This document shows, in pieces, positions 1 to 7,045 of a stretch of DNA of 13,423 nt (the first letter of the stretch is position 1; each line of letters begins with the position of its first letter). Source of the stretch: Lactobacillales bacterium (GTDB lineage: Bacteria > Bacillota > Bacilli > Lactobacillales > Vagococcaceae); assembly GCA_015655485.1 (NCBI GenBank), contig JAATEZ010000452.1, positions 1-13,423 of the forward strand, given 5' to 3'. Under the pieces are notes generated by a model, which worked only from the letters and a program-made list of their open reading frames with translations, was not told the origin of the DNA and searched no databases. The translations under genes were made by a program, and so were the position numbers.

Positions 1-2
1 AG

Positions 3-404
3 ATGGCTGAAAAGATGAATGCCGGATCCCCAATCATTTCCGACTATCCCTTCAGTCAGAAGCAAAAGCCGCAGCTTGAGCAGTTGTCGCAAAAATATGC
101 GTATCAGGTGATCACTATTCGTTTGACCGCCGACCTGGATGTGCTGTTTGAAAGGCAAAAATTCAGAGATCTTGATCCGACGCGCCATTTAAGTCATATC
201 GTTACCTGCTATAAAGAAGGCGATGAATTAGCCGACAGAAGCCGGGCCGATAATTTATTATCTTATGAAGAATTTATTAAACGCTGCACGACACGCGGCT
301 ATGAAAAGTTCTCTTTAGGAAAACTTATTCAAATCGATGCGACTGATTATGCTAAAGTCGACTATGCACAGATAATCAGTGAGATGAAAAAAATGATCCA
401 ATAG
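3..404 (+). CDS. P-loop (AAA/adenylate-kinase-like) kinase family protein, C-terminal part, 5' end outside window
   Basis: The reading frame is open to the left edge, so the first Met seen (base 3) is probably internal and the ATP-binding Walker A region lies upstream, outside the window. The 133 visible residues resemble the C-terminal half of small P-loop kinases of the nucleotide or antibiotic phosphotransferase type. A beta strand ending in a substrate or partner site (SPIISDYPFS, residues 9-18) is followed by a strand with hydrophobic residues (YQVITIRL) and then a lid helix (DVLFERQKFRD). After that comes an RHxxH-type stretch (RHLSHI, about residues 61-66), which corresponds to the R-H-P-G-H motif common in these kinases. 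The protein ends in the usual short strand and helix (LIQIDATDY...). The substrate cannot be told. The gene converges on the XRE regulator gene at 584-1228. The family call rests on pattern recognition without the Walker A motif, so it is moderate. Confidence 0.6.
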   Translation: MAEKMNAGSPIISDYPFSQKQKPQLEQLSQKYAYQVITIRLTADLDVLFERQKFRDLDPTRHLSHIVTCYKEGDELADRSRADNLLSYEEFIKRCTTRGYEKFSLGKLIQIDATDYAKVDYAQIISEMKKMIQ

Positions 405-484
405 AATAGCTGTCATTTTTTTAAGTTTAGGGGGAACAATCCGAAAATCTTTTTTAGCCAAAATCATAAAGCTGCAAATTTGAA

Positions 485-527
485 AATCCCATGAAATCAT
501 CATTTATTAAAAGGATTTCACGGGATT
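485..527. terminator. Probable bidirectional terminator between convergent genes
   Basis: A 14-base stem (485-498 with 514-527) encloses a 15-base AT-rich loop. One internal position is A/C when read on the + strand but becomes a G-U pair in the - strand transcript, so the hairpin is perfect for the regulator transcript coming from the right. A T-rich run (CTTTTTATGTTTTT) follows on the + side, which suits the kinase-like gene. On the - side the run after the stem is only TTTC, so termination there may be weaker. Confidence 0.6.
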
Positions 528-583
528 CTTTTATGTTTTTATACTTTTAGGTCTGTCTCTTGATTCTTAGAAAGTATTCGACG

Positions 584-1228
584 TTATACAGTTTTATTCT
601 GATTTTTGTCTAACAATTTTTGAACAGTAAAGAGGGTCAAAGCGGCTACCATTAAGCCGCAGCCTAAGCCAAGGACTTGAAATTTGTTTTTAATTGGAAC
701 AATCCATTGTAGCTGAGAAACCAAGCCGACTAATAAGCCAATCAGGAAGATAATAAACGGCAACCATTTGCGTATAAATTTCATACGGCCAGTTTCCTGA
801 TCATTTTTTAGTGTACGGTACTTCTCTTTAGTAATTAATAGAATTAAACTGTTGATCAGTATGATCATAACTATGAATATCAATACATAATCGCTCATTT
901 GAAACATTTTCACTTTAAATAAATTCAATAAAACTAAAATCAGCAATAATAAATTGATCATATAGCTGGCTGTAAAAATAAGACGGTTCTCTTTAAGCTC
1001 TGTTTTTCTTTTGATTTCTTCTACCATTCCGGTATCCCCCTTTAATAAATTGTCCAGAGAAATTTGATAAAAGTCGCTTAATAAAATCAGACTTTCAATG
1101 TCAGGATAACTTCTGCCGGTCTCCCAGCTGGAGATGGTCTGTCTGGATACGTGAATTTGACTCGCCACCATTTCCTGAGTTAATTTTAATTCCGTTCTTT
1201 TCTTCTTCATTTGTTCGCCGACTTTCAT
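584..1228 (-). CDS. XRE-family transcriptional regulator with C-terminal membrane domain
   Basis: A 214-residue protein with an N-terminal Cro/C1-type helix-turn-helix (about residues 5-62). The recognition part reads TQEMVASQIHVSRQTISSWE, followed by the usual YPDIESLILLSDFY and a D-x-L-L end. After a charged linker there are four hydrophobic segments, about 83-104, 113-132, 155-172 and 184-205, so the regulator is probably anchored in the cytoplasmic membrane. Membrane-bound XRE regulators of this build are common in Firmicutes, often with unknown ligands and targets. The ATG at 1228 has AAGGAG at 1237-1242, 8 bases away, which supports this start. The gene stands alone, convergent with the kinase-like gene and divergent from the YitT gene. 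The target genes cannot be inferred. An inverted GCATG pair at 1291-1310 lies in the divergent spacer but is too short to claim as an operator. Confidence 0.88.
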   Translation of the reverse strand: MKVGEQMKKKRTELKLTQEMVASQIHVSRQTISSWETGRSYPDIESLILLSDFYQISLDNLLKGDTGMVEEIKRKTELKENRLIFTASYMINLLLLILVLLNLFKVKMFQMSDYVLIFIVMIILINSLILLITKEKYRTLKNDQETGRMKFIRKWLPFIIFLIGLLVGLVSQLQWIVPIKNKFQVLGLGCGLMVAALTLFTVQKLLDKNQNKTV

Positions 1229-1429
1229 CTCAATCGCTCCTTGTTTTTACTATAAAGGGAATAGATGAATCATACCAGATAAGGATCGTTGCATGCCACT
1301 TTTTTCATGCTGATTATCTAAGCAATGCTGTGGTATCAGCTTTATTAGTGCTTTTTTAATTAAATACAAACAAAGCTCTTTTTTTTTATCAAAAATCCTG
1401 TTAATCTTGAGATGAGAGGAAGGGATCGA

Positions 1430-2323
1430 ATGATACGTGTAACGAACAAAAAATATGAAACCATGATCAAAACAGCGATCGTCATTTTTGCCGGAATCAC
1501 ATCGGCTATTGCTTTAAATGGTTTTTTGACTCCGGCAAATGTTTTTGCTTCTGGAATAACCGGGATCGCTCAACTATTATCTTCTTTTTTATATAATTCT
1601 TTTAGAATAACCATAGACACCGGGATTTTTATCTTCCTATTTAATATACCGGTCGCTGTTCTTGGCGTGAAGAAATTAGGCAAAGAAGCAACTTTTTATA
1701 GTATCTTAACGGTTATTTCAGTTTCGATTTTTACTGTTATTCTGCCAGTAGCTCCAATTAGCGACAATCCTTTGATGAATGCGATCATTGGCGGGGTTTT
1801 GATTGGTATTGGCGGCGGTTTGGCACTTAAATTCGGATTTTCAGCAGGCGGAATCGATATTCTTTCTTTGATCGTCGCGAAAACAACTGGGCGTTCTGTA
1901 GGAACTTTGTCATTTGCCATGAACTTCGTTGTCATAATTATTGCCGGTCTCATGTTCGATTGGGAAAGTGCCTTGTATACGATTATTTCCATTTTTTGTA
2001 TGACTCAGGTTTTTGATGCTTTACATACCCGTTATCAAAAGATCACTGCCATGATCATCACTAATCATTCTGAATCTGTTTTAAAATCTATCGAGGATAC
2101 ATTGGTTCGTGGAATGACACTGATTCCGATGGTAGGCGGGTATTCTAAAAAGGAAGGGACTATGGTTATGGTCGTTATTACACGATATGAACTTTATGAC
2201 TTAGAGCAGGCGGTGGTTTCTGTTGATCCCAATGCATTTATCAATATCGTTCCCACGCAATCAGTGATCGGACAATTCTGGAATGAAGATCAGCAAAAAG
2301 ATATGCGAAATAAAGCTTTATGA
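1430..2323 (+). CDS. YitT-family membrane protein (YitT membrane domain plus DUF2179)
   Basis: A 297-residue integral membrane protein. An upstream in-frame ATG exists at 1412, but the ribosome binding sequence AGAGGAAGGG (1415-1424) lies between the two ATGs and sits 5 bases before the ATG at 1430, so 1430 is preferred. The N-terminal two thirds hold five or six hydrophobic segments, including TAIVIFAGITSAIALNGFL, TGIFIFLFNIPVAVLGV, a glycine-rich segment (IIGGVLIGIGGGLALKFGFS) and the stretch around VVIIIAGLMFDW. The last 90 or so residues form a soluble alpha/beta domain of the DUF2179 type (ITAMIITNHSESV, then GGYSKKEGTMVMVVITRYEL). Family members are abundant and multicopy in Firmicutes, and their transport substrate is not established. 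No clear terminator separates it from lysA, so some read-through into lysA is possible. Family confidence is high and function is unknown. Confidence 0.9.
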   Translation: MIRVTNKKYETMIKTAIVIFAGITSAIALNGFLTPANVFASGITGIAQLLSSFLYNSFRITIDTGIFIFLFNIPVAVLGVKKLGKEATFYSILTVISVSIFTVILPVAPISDNPLMNAIIGGVLIGIGGGLALKFGFSAGGIDILSLIVAKTTGRSVGTLSFAMNFVVIIIAGLMFDWESALYTIISIFCMTQVFDALHTRYQKITAMIITNHSESVLKSIEDTLVRGMTLIPMVGGYSKKEGTMVMVVITRYELYDLEQAVVSVDPNAFINIVPTQSVIGQFWNEDQQKDMRNKAL

Positions 2324-2381
2324 TTTTTCAGAAATAATTTTATTTTCTTTCATAACTAGGGTGTTAAAAAAAGCGGATGTA

Positions 2382-2390
2382 TGCTATGAT
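2382..2390 (+). promoter_or_regulatory. Extended -10 promoter of lysA
   Basis: TGC followed by TATGAT (TATGAT at 2385-2390) forms an extended -10 element with five of six consensus bases. A recognisable -35 box is lacking at 17-bp spacing, as is usual for extended -10 promoters. Transcription would start near 2397, giving a leader of about 25 bases, too short for a lysine riboswitch. No such riboswitch is seen in the 79-bp gap. Confidence 0.5.
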
Positions 2391-2420
2391 TTTCTAAAAT
2401 AAATGAAGGATGTAGAGATT

Positions 2421-3734
2421 ATGATGCCAATTTTATTCGGGACTTCAAAAATGAATGAAAAAACACATCTGGAGATCGGCGGATGTGATACGACAGTTTT
2501 AGCAGAAAAATACGGAACACCTTTATATGTTTATGATGTTGCCTGCATTCGTTCTCAGGCTCGGGGATTTAAGGAGACTTTTAACCAATTGGAATTAGAA
2601 AGCAAGGTAACCTATGCCAGCAAGGCTTTCACTTGTATTGCTATGTATCAATTGATTCAAGAAGAGGGTCTGTGCTGTGATGTCGTTTCTGGGGGGGAAC
2701 TCTTCACTGCTTTAAAAGCGGGTATCTCAGCCAGCGATATAGCTTTCCATGGTAATAATAAAACTTACGCGGAACTGAAGATGGCCATCGATGCCAAAAT
2801 TGGTACGATCATGATCGACAACTTTCATGAGATCGAATTATTAAGCTCTATTTTAGAAGAACAGGATCAAAAACAGGCAGTTATGCTGCGTCTGGCACCG
2901 GGAGTTGACGCGTATACTCACAAATTTATTCTGACGGGTCAGGAAGATTCGAAGTTTGGTTTTGATATCAAAAGCGGACAAGCGGAAGAAGCTTTAAAAA
3001 AGGTTTTGGCTGATCCTCATTTTGACTTGATCGGTCTTCATTGTCATATCGGTTCGCAAATTTTTGATACGGAAGGCTTTAAGATCGCGACTGAAAAAAT
3101 GATGGCTGTCATGATGGATTGGAAAACGCGCTATGAGTTTGTAGCCAAGAGTTTGAATCTTGGCGGCGGTTTTGGTGTGAAGTATACTCAGGAAGATGAT
3201 CCTCTTGAACCGACGGCTTATGTTAAAGAAATCGCGACCATCGTAAAAGCTACTTGTCATAAAGAAAATTACCCCATTCCCTCGATTTGGATCGAGCCGG
3301 GGCGGTCTATCGTGGCAGAAGCCGGAACTACTTTATATACTGTCGGATCAAAAAAAGAGATTCCAGGGATCAGGACCTATGTTTCTGTTGATGGCGGTAT
3401 GGGAGAGAATATTCGCACCGCTCTCTATGATGCCAAATATGAAGCTTTTCCAGCTGATCAAAGCGGTGATATGAAAGAAGAAGAACTAGTTTCTATTACC
3501 GGAAAGTATTGTGAGTCGGGAGATATGCTGATCCATGATATCAAATTGCCAAAACTTGAAGCAGGCGATATTTTAGCAATGACAAGCACCGGAGCATACG
3601 GTTATTCGATGGCTAGTAATTATAACCGCAATCCGCGGCCAGCCGTAGTATTTGCAGAAAACGGAGAAAGCCGATTAGTCATCAAAAGAGAAACTTATGA
3701 AGATTTGACCCATTTAGACCTTCCCTTGAAATAA
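2421..3734 (+). CDS. lysA: Diaminopimelate decarboxylase
   Basis: This PLP enzyme decarboxylates meso-diaminopimelate to L-lysine, the last step of lysine synthesis, in the cytoplasm. It is a fold type III decarboxylase, a TIM barrel followed by a beta domain. Counted from the ATG at 2421, the PLP lysine is K68 in YASKAF. HCHIGSQ is at 207-213, the phosphate-binding glycine loop GGGFG at 248-252, EPGRS at 292-296 and the partner-subunit cysteine motif CESGD at 364-368. GAYGYSMASNYN follows near 391-402. All hallmark residues are present and the length (437 aa) is normal. An in-frame ATG at 2403 has no ribosome binding site. AAGGA at 2406-2410 is 10 bases before the ATG at 2421 (a second ATG follows directly), so 2421 is preferred. 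No other lysine gene is adjacent, so it is probably transcribed alone. Confidence 0.95.
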   Translation: MMPILFGTSKMNEKTHLEIGGCDTTVLAEKYGTPLYVYDVACIRSQARGFKETFNQLELESKVTYASKAFTCIAMYQLIQEEGLCCDVVSGGELFTALKAGISASDIAFHGNNKTYAELKMAIDAKIGTIMIDNFHEIELLSSILEEQDQKQAVMLRLAPGVDAYTHKFILTGQEDSKFGFDIKSGQAEEALKKVLADPHFDLIGLHCHIGSQIFDTEGFKIATEKMMAVMMDWKTRYEFVAKSLNLGGGFGVKYTQEDDPLEPTAYVKEIATIVKATCHKENYPIPSIWIEPGRSIVAEAGTTLYTVGSKKEIPGIRTYVSVDGGMGENIRTALYDAKYEAFPADQSGDMKEEELVSITGKYCESGDMLIHDIKLPKLEAGDILAMTSTGAYGYSMASNYNRNPRPAVVFAENGESRLVIKRETYEDLTHLDLPLK

Positions 3735-3900
3735 GAAAAGCTTCATGAGGCGGTCAGGTCTTGAGCAAAATAGGAAATTTGAACAAAGATGCTTTTTATC
3801 TTTGCAAAAATTTATCTTTTTGCCGATAGACCTGCCTCATGAAGCCGGACATAAGAAAAGCTGAATGAGGTATATCTGACCTTGAGCCATAGGAAAAGAA
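3731..3900 (+). repeat. Long inverted repeat with a third, direct copy of one arm in the lysA 3' region
   Basis: GCTTCATGAGGC (3740-3751) is exactly complementary to GCCTCATGAAGC (3834-3845). The stem extends inward by AGGTC/GACCT (3756-3760 with 3829-3833) past a 4-base bulge, and encloses an inner hairpin CAAAGAT/ATCTTTG (3784-3790 with 3798-3804) flanked by AAATTT pairs. An imperfect direct copy of the left flank starts exactly 120 bases later. ATAAGAAAAG at 3731-3740 equals 3851-3860, followed by CTGAATGAGG in place of CTTCATGAGG, then TTGAGC and ATAGGAAA in both copies. The right arm could pair either with the left arm or, less perfectly, with the second copy (3860-3870). It could be a small repeat family or a structured 3' RNA. 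No coding potential is evident. Confidence 0.6.
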
Positions 3901-3906
3901 TACAGC

Positions 3907-3951
3907 AAAAAGGCTGACCCATCGAAAAATCACTCGATAGTTAGCCTTTTT
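3907..3951. terminator. Strong bidirectional rho-independent terminator between lysA and the malic enzyme gene
   Basis: AAAAAGGCTGAC (3907-3918) pairs with GTTAGCCTTTTT (3940-3951) with one G-U. An upper stem ATCGA/TCGAT (3921-3925 with 3934-3938) sits under an 8-base loop. The A-run on the left and T-run on the right give a U-tract for transcripts from either side. It lies just after the malic enzyme stop codon and 170 bases past lysA. Confidence 0.9.
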
Positions 3952-3956
3952 TCCTT

Positions 3957-5135
3957 TTAAATCCGATTGACCCCTTCTACAACAGCCGCTTGTGCTACTG
4001 CCTTAGAAACTACTTCAACGACATCCGGATGAAAGACGGAAGGAATAATATAATCAGAAGAAAGCTCTTCTTCTGAAATGATGGAAGCGATCCCCTTAGC
4101 AGCCGCCAATTTCATATTTTCCGTAATTTGTCGAGCCCGAATCAAAAATGCTCCCTTAAAAATTCCCGGGAAAGCCAATACATTATTGATCTGATTTGGA
4201 TAATCTGAACGTCCTGTTCCAACGATCAGGGCTCCCGCTTTTTTGGCCAGATCATATTGAATTTCCGGTTCTGGATTAGCCATCGCAAAAACGATGGCTT
4301 TGGAAGCCATCGAAGCCACCATTTTCTCGGACACGATCCCGGCAGCTGAGACACCAATGAAGACATCCGCACCGACAAAGGCCTCTTCTAACGAAAACTC
4401 CAGTTGTTCCGGATCAGTTAGTTCGGCGATCTCGATCGCTAATAAACCCGATTCCTTCGCCTTCTTTTTAGTTACGATCCCATTGATATCAAAAGCATAG
4501 ATCTTTTTGACCCCGAAATTCGCCAGCATTTTTATAATCGAACTGCCGGCAGCTCCAGTTCCAGAAACGACGATCTTGATCTCTTCCGGCTTTTTTTTAA
4601 CTACTTTTAACGCATTGATCAATGCAGCGATCACCACAATAGCGGTACCGTGCTGATCATCGTGAAAAACCGGGATATCCAGATCGGCGATAAGGGCCCG
4701 CTCAATATCGACACACCTCGGCGCTGAAATATCCTCCAAATTGATTCCGCCAAAACCAGGAGCCAGCGCTTTGACTATTTGAATGATCTCTTTAGGATCT
4801 TTTGTATCCAAACAGATAGGGACTGCATCGATTCCCGCAAATTCTTTAAATAAGACGGCTTTTCCCTCCATTACCGGCAGGGAAGCCTCCGGGCCGATAT
4901 CGCCCAGACCTAAAACAGCCGTTCCATCAGTGACCACAGCGACTGCATTTCCTTTCCAAGTGTATTTATAGGCCAGATCTTTCTCCTCAGCTATTTTTCG
5001 ACAGGGTTCAGCGACTCCTGGAGTATAAGCTAAAGACAGATCCTCTTTGGATGAAACAGAGGCTTTTGAGCTGACCGCTATTTTTCCACGCCATAATTTA
5101 TGTGCTGCCAATGCTTGTTGATAAATATCTGTCAT
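3957..5135 (-). CDS. Malic enzyme, NAD(P)-dependent, decarboxylating (short form)
   Basis: This enzyme oxidatively decarboxylates L-malate to pyruvate and CO2 with reduction of NAD(P). The 392 residues match the short bacterial malic enzymes of about 390-410 aa, without the phosphotransacetylase-like tail of MaeB. Residues that fit the active site are Y37 in SLAYTPGVAEPC, K92 in MEGKAVLFK, metal ligands E134 and D135 in NLEDISAPRC, and D159/D160 in FHDDQHGT. The Rossmann dinucleotide loop is GTGAAG at 192-197. D216 at the end of the following strand (YAFDINGI) does not by itself decide between NAD and NADP. The gene starts 22 bases after the fumC stop, with AGGAAGGAAG at about 5147-5156 as ribosome binding site at a rather long spacing. 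The upstream ATG at 5145 is out of frame. It is the second gene of a fumC-malic enzyme operon and ends at the terminator at 3907-3951. Confidence 0.93.
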   Translation of the reverse strand: MTDIYQQALAAHKLWRGKIAVSSKASVSSKEDLSLAYTPGVAEPCRKIAEEKDLAYKYTWKGNAVAVVTDGTAVLGLGDIGPEASLPVMEGKAVLFKEFAGIDAVPICLDTKDPKEIIQIVKALAPGFGGINLEDISAPRCVDIERALIADLDIPVFHDDQHGTAIVVIAALINALKVVKKKPEEIKIVVSGTGAAGSSIIKMLANFGVKKIYAFDINGIVTKKKAKESGLLAIEIAELTDPEQLEFSLEEAFVGADVFIGVSAAGIVSEKMVASMASKAIVFAMANPEPEIQYDLAKKAGALIVGTGRSDYPNQINNVLAFPGIFKGAFLIRARQITENMKLAAAKGIASIISEEELSSDYIIPSVFHPDVVEVVSKAVAQAAVVEGVNRI

Positions 5136-5157
5136 TTTTTTTCATACTTCCTTCCTT

Positions 5158-6534
5158 TTAGTCTGATTCACCAACCATTTTTTCAGGCTGTACCCACAAA
5201 TCATATTCTTCTGGCGTAACATAGCCAAGCGCTGCCGCTGTTTCTTTGAGGGTCGTTCCCTTTTCAAAGGCTGTTTTAGCAATTTTTGCTCCTTTGTCAT
5301 AACCAATATGTGAATTAAGAGCTGTGACCAGCATCAGTGATCGATCCAGATATTGCTGCATTTTGTCTTGGTTTGCCACTAAACCGGCCACACAGTTTTT
5401 GCGGAAGGATTCTAATCCATCGCTCAATAATTGGATCGATTGGATCAAATTATAAGCAATAACAGGCATATAAACATTTAATTCAAAATTCCCTTGAGAA
5501 GCGGCGATACCGATCGTGGTATCATTGCCCATCACTTGGATCGCGATCATCGTTAAAGCCTCACATTGAGTCGGATTGACTTTTCCCGGCATGATCGAGC
5601 TTCCGGGTTCATTGGCCGGGATCGTGATTTCACCAAGTCCGCTGCGGGGTCCGCTAGCCATCCAGCGTATATCATTCGCTGCTTTCATACTGTTGGCGGC
5701 CAATGCTTTTAATGCTCCATGAACATAGACCACCGCATCTTTACTTGCAAGTCCATGAAACTTATTCGTTTCTTCAACAAAATCGACCTTCGTCCATTCA
5801 TTTAAGCATCGGATCGCGGCCTCAGTATGATCTTTCGTCGTATTTAATCCTGTTCCTACCGCAGTTCCGCCGATCGGCAGACGTTTTAAAAAGACTAGAC
5901 TTTGCTGCAGCATTTCATAACTTTGTTCAAAACCAGCCCGCCAGCCGCTGATCTCCTGACTGAAACTGATGGGCGTGGCATCCTGCAAATGAGTTCGACC
6001 TATTTTTAAAATTCCAGAGTTTTTTTCTTCCAATTCAGATAGTGTCTGGATCAACCGGTTTAGAACGGGAAACAATTCTTCCTGAATCATTTGGACCCCT
6101 GTCACATGGATCGCCGTTGGAAATACATCATTCGAGCTTTGCGAACGATTGACGTCATCATTGGGATGAACTTTTAAAGCGGGATCCTCCTGATTCGCCA
6201 GAAAAGCCAGCACTTCATTGACATTCATATTTGTTTGGGTTCCGCTGCCGGTCTGCCATACAACTAAGGGAAAATGTTCATCTACAAGTCCGGCAATCAC
6301 TTTATCTGCTGCTTTTCCAATAGCTTCGGCTTTCTCTTGCGGAAGTTTGCCAGTAGACTCATTAGCCTTGGCAGCGGCTTTTTTCACTAAAGCGATCCCT
6401 TTGATCAGCGACAACGGCATTTTCTCGTGACCAATTTTGAAATTCTCATAGCTGCGCTCCGTCTGTGCTCCCCAAAATTTATCTGCCGGTACCTGGATCG
6501 TACCCATCGAATCTTTTTCCAATCGATAATCCAA
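5158..6534 (-). CDS. fumC: Class II fumarate hydratase
   Basis: This enzyme interconverts fumarate and L-malate. It is an iron-free homotetramer of the aspartase/fumarase superfamily. The 458-residue length is normal. Hallmarks are TGSGTQTNMNVNEV (95-108), NDDVNRSQSSNDVFPTAIH (125-143), the catalytic histidine H182 in GRTHLQDATPI, and the mobile signature loop GSSIMPGKVNPTQCE (311-325), which holds the catalytic serine. Tight matches such as KDAVVYVHGALKALAANSMKAANDIRW are cut short here, but the segment 265-291 fits fumarase rather than aspartase or argininosuccinate lyase. The start codon is TTG (6532-6534). AAGGGG at 6541-6546 lies 6 bases upstream, and no ATG with a ribosome binding site is available nearby. 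It is the first gene of an operon with malic enzyme, so its malate feeds decarboxylation to pyruvate, or the pair runs in reverse towards fumarate. Confidence 0.95.
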   Translation of the reverse strand: MDYRLEKDSMGTIQVPADKFWGAQTERSYENFKIGHEKMPLSLIKGIALVKKAAAKANESTGKLPQEKAEAIGKAADKVIAGLVDEHFPLVVWQTGSGTQTNMNVNEVLAFLANQEDPALKVHPNDDVNRSQSSNDVFPTAIHVTGVQMIQEELFPVLNRLIQTLSELEEKNSGILKIGRTHLQDATPISFSQEISGWRAGFEQSYEMLQQSLVFLKRLPIGGTAVGTGLNTTKDHTEAAIRCLNEWTKVDFVEETNKFHGLASKDAVVYVHGALKALAANSMKAANDIRWMASGPRSGLGEITIPANEPGSSIMPGKVNPTQCEALTMIAIQVMGNDTTIGIAASQGNFELNVYMPVIAYNLIQSIQLLSDGLESFRKNCVAGLVANQDKMQQYLDRSLMLVTALNSHIGYDKGAKIAKTAFEKGTTLKETAAALGYVTPEEYDLWVQPEKMVGESD

Positions 6535-6540
6535 ACCTAT

Positions 6541-6546
6541 CCCCTT
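6541..6546 (-). promoter_or_regulatory. Ribosome binding site fixing the TTG start of fumC
   Basis: AAGGGG on the - strand is 6 bases from TTG at 6534-6532. The next in-frame ATG is at codon 10 and has no comparable site, so initiation at TTG is the best reading. Confidence 0.7.
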
Positions 6547-6568
6547 CTTCGCAATTATTTACTCTTTC

Positions 6569-6598
6569 ACTATACTGTATTTGATTTAACAATTTCAA
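6569..6598 (-). promoter_or_regulatory. Candidate sigma-A promoter of the fumC-malic enzyme operon
   Basis: On the - strand TTGAAA (6593-6598) and TATAGT (6569-6574) are separated by 18 bases. The -35 matches four of six and the -10 five of six consensus bases. The leader would be about 28 bases. No catabolite (cre-like) palindrome was recognised nearby. Confidence 0.5.
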
Positions 6599-6922
6599 GA
6601 GAATTATTAAAAAAAAGCAGACTCCAAAATGATTTATATTTTAAATCCCTCAACCATAAAAATTAATATCTTTTATCTCGCTAATTTTCAATGAATTATT
6701 TTGCTTTGATGCGCCCCTCTCTTTGCTGCTTCATTTCCTAAATACACCGCTGAAAGATTCTTTTAAAATCATAATAATATGTGATTTTCGTCGTAATATT
6801 TTTCATTAAGACTGGAACAGTTAGGATGAATGGTCCTCATCTAATAAATATAGAGAAATAAAATTTTGCAGAGAAAAATTCACAACAATAAATTAACCCA
6901 ATTATTCTAAATGGAAACCCTA
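6599..6922. other. AT-rich intergenic stretch without a recognised gene
   Basis: About 320 bases between the fumC promoter and the PTS operon terminator. Short open frames exist on both strands, but none has a ribosome binding site, a recognisable protein or a sensible position. No RNA gene or repeat was recognised. Part could be decayed coding sequence. Confidence 0.4.
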
Positions 6923-6972
6923 TAAAAAAATAGGAGCTGATTCAGAAAGAAATTGCTGAATCAACTCTTATT
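6923..6972 (-). terminator. Rho-independent terminator of the transketolase/kinase/PTS operon
   Basis: On the - strand, AATAAGAG and then TGATTCAG (6972-6956) pair with CTGAATCA and then CTCCTATT (6945-6929), with one G-U and a 10-base loop. A run of seven T's follows directly (6930-6924 read on the - strand). It lies about 75 bases past the stop of the PTS IIC gene and reads only in the - direction. Confidence 0.85.
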
Positions 6973-7045
6973 TCTCAATAATTACTAAATTTTTAAAATC
7001 AAAATAACCTAAATCTCGGCAGGAAAAAGAATAATCCCCGTATAT

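Noticed and set aside
1309..1340. Possible hairpin GCTGAT/ATCAGC upstream of yitT
   Set aside because: Only six pairs with a 20-base loop and no gene upstream on that strand to terminate. Too weak to list.
2324..2420. Lysine riboswitch or T-box before lysA
   Set aside because: The gap is under 100 bases, the predicted leader is about 25 bases, and no conserved riboswitch or T-box sequence is present.
6427..6666. 79-codon + strand frame over the fumC start and promoter
   Set aside because: It is antisense to fumC for half its length, has no ribosome binding site and no recognisable protein.
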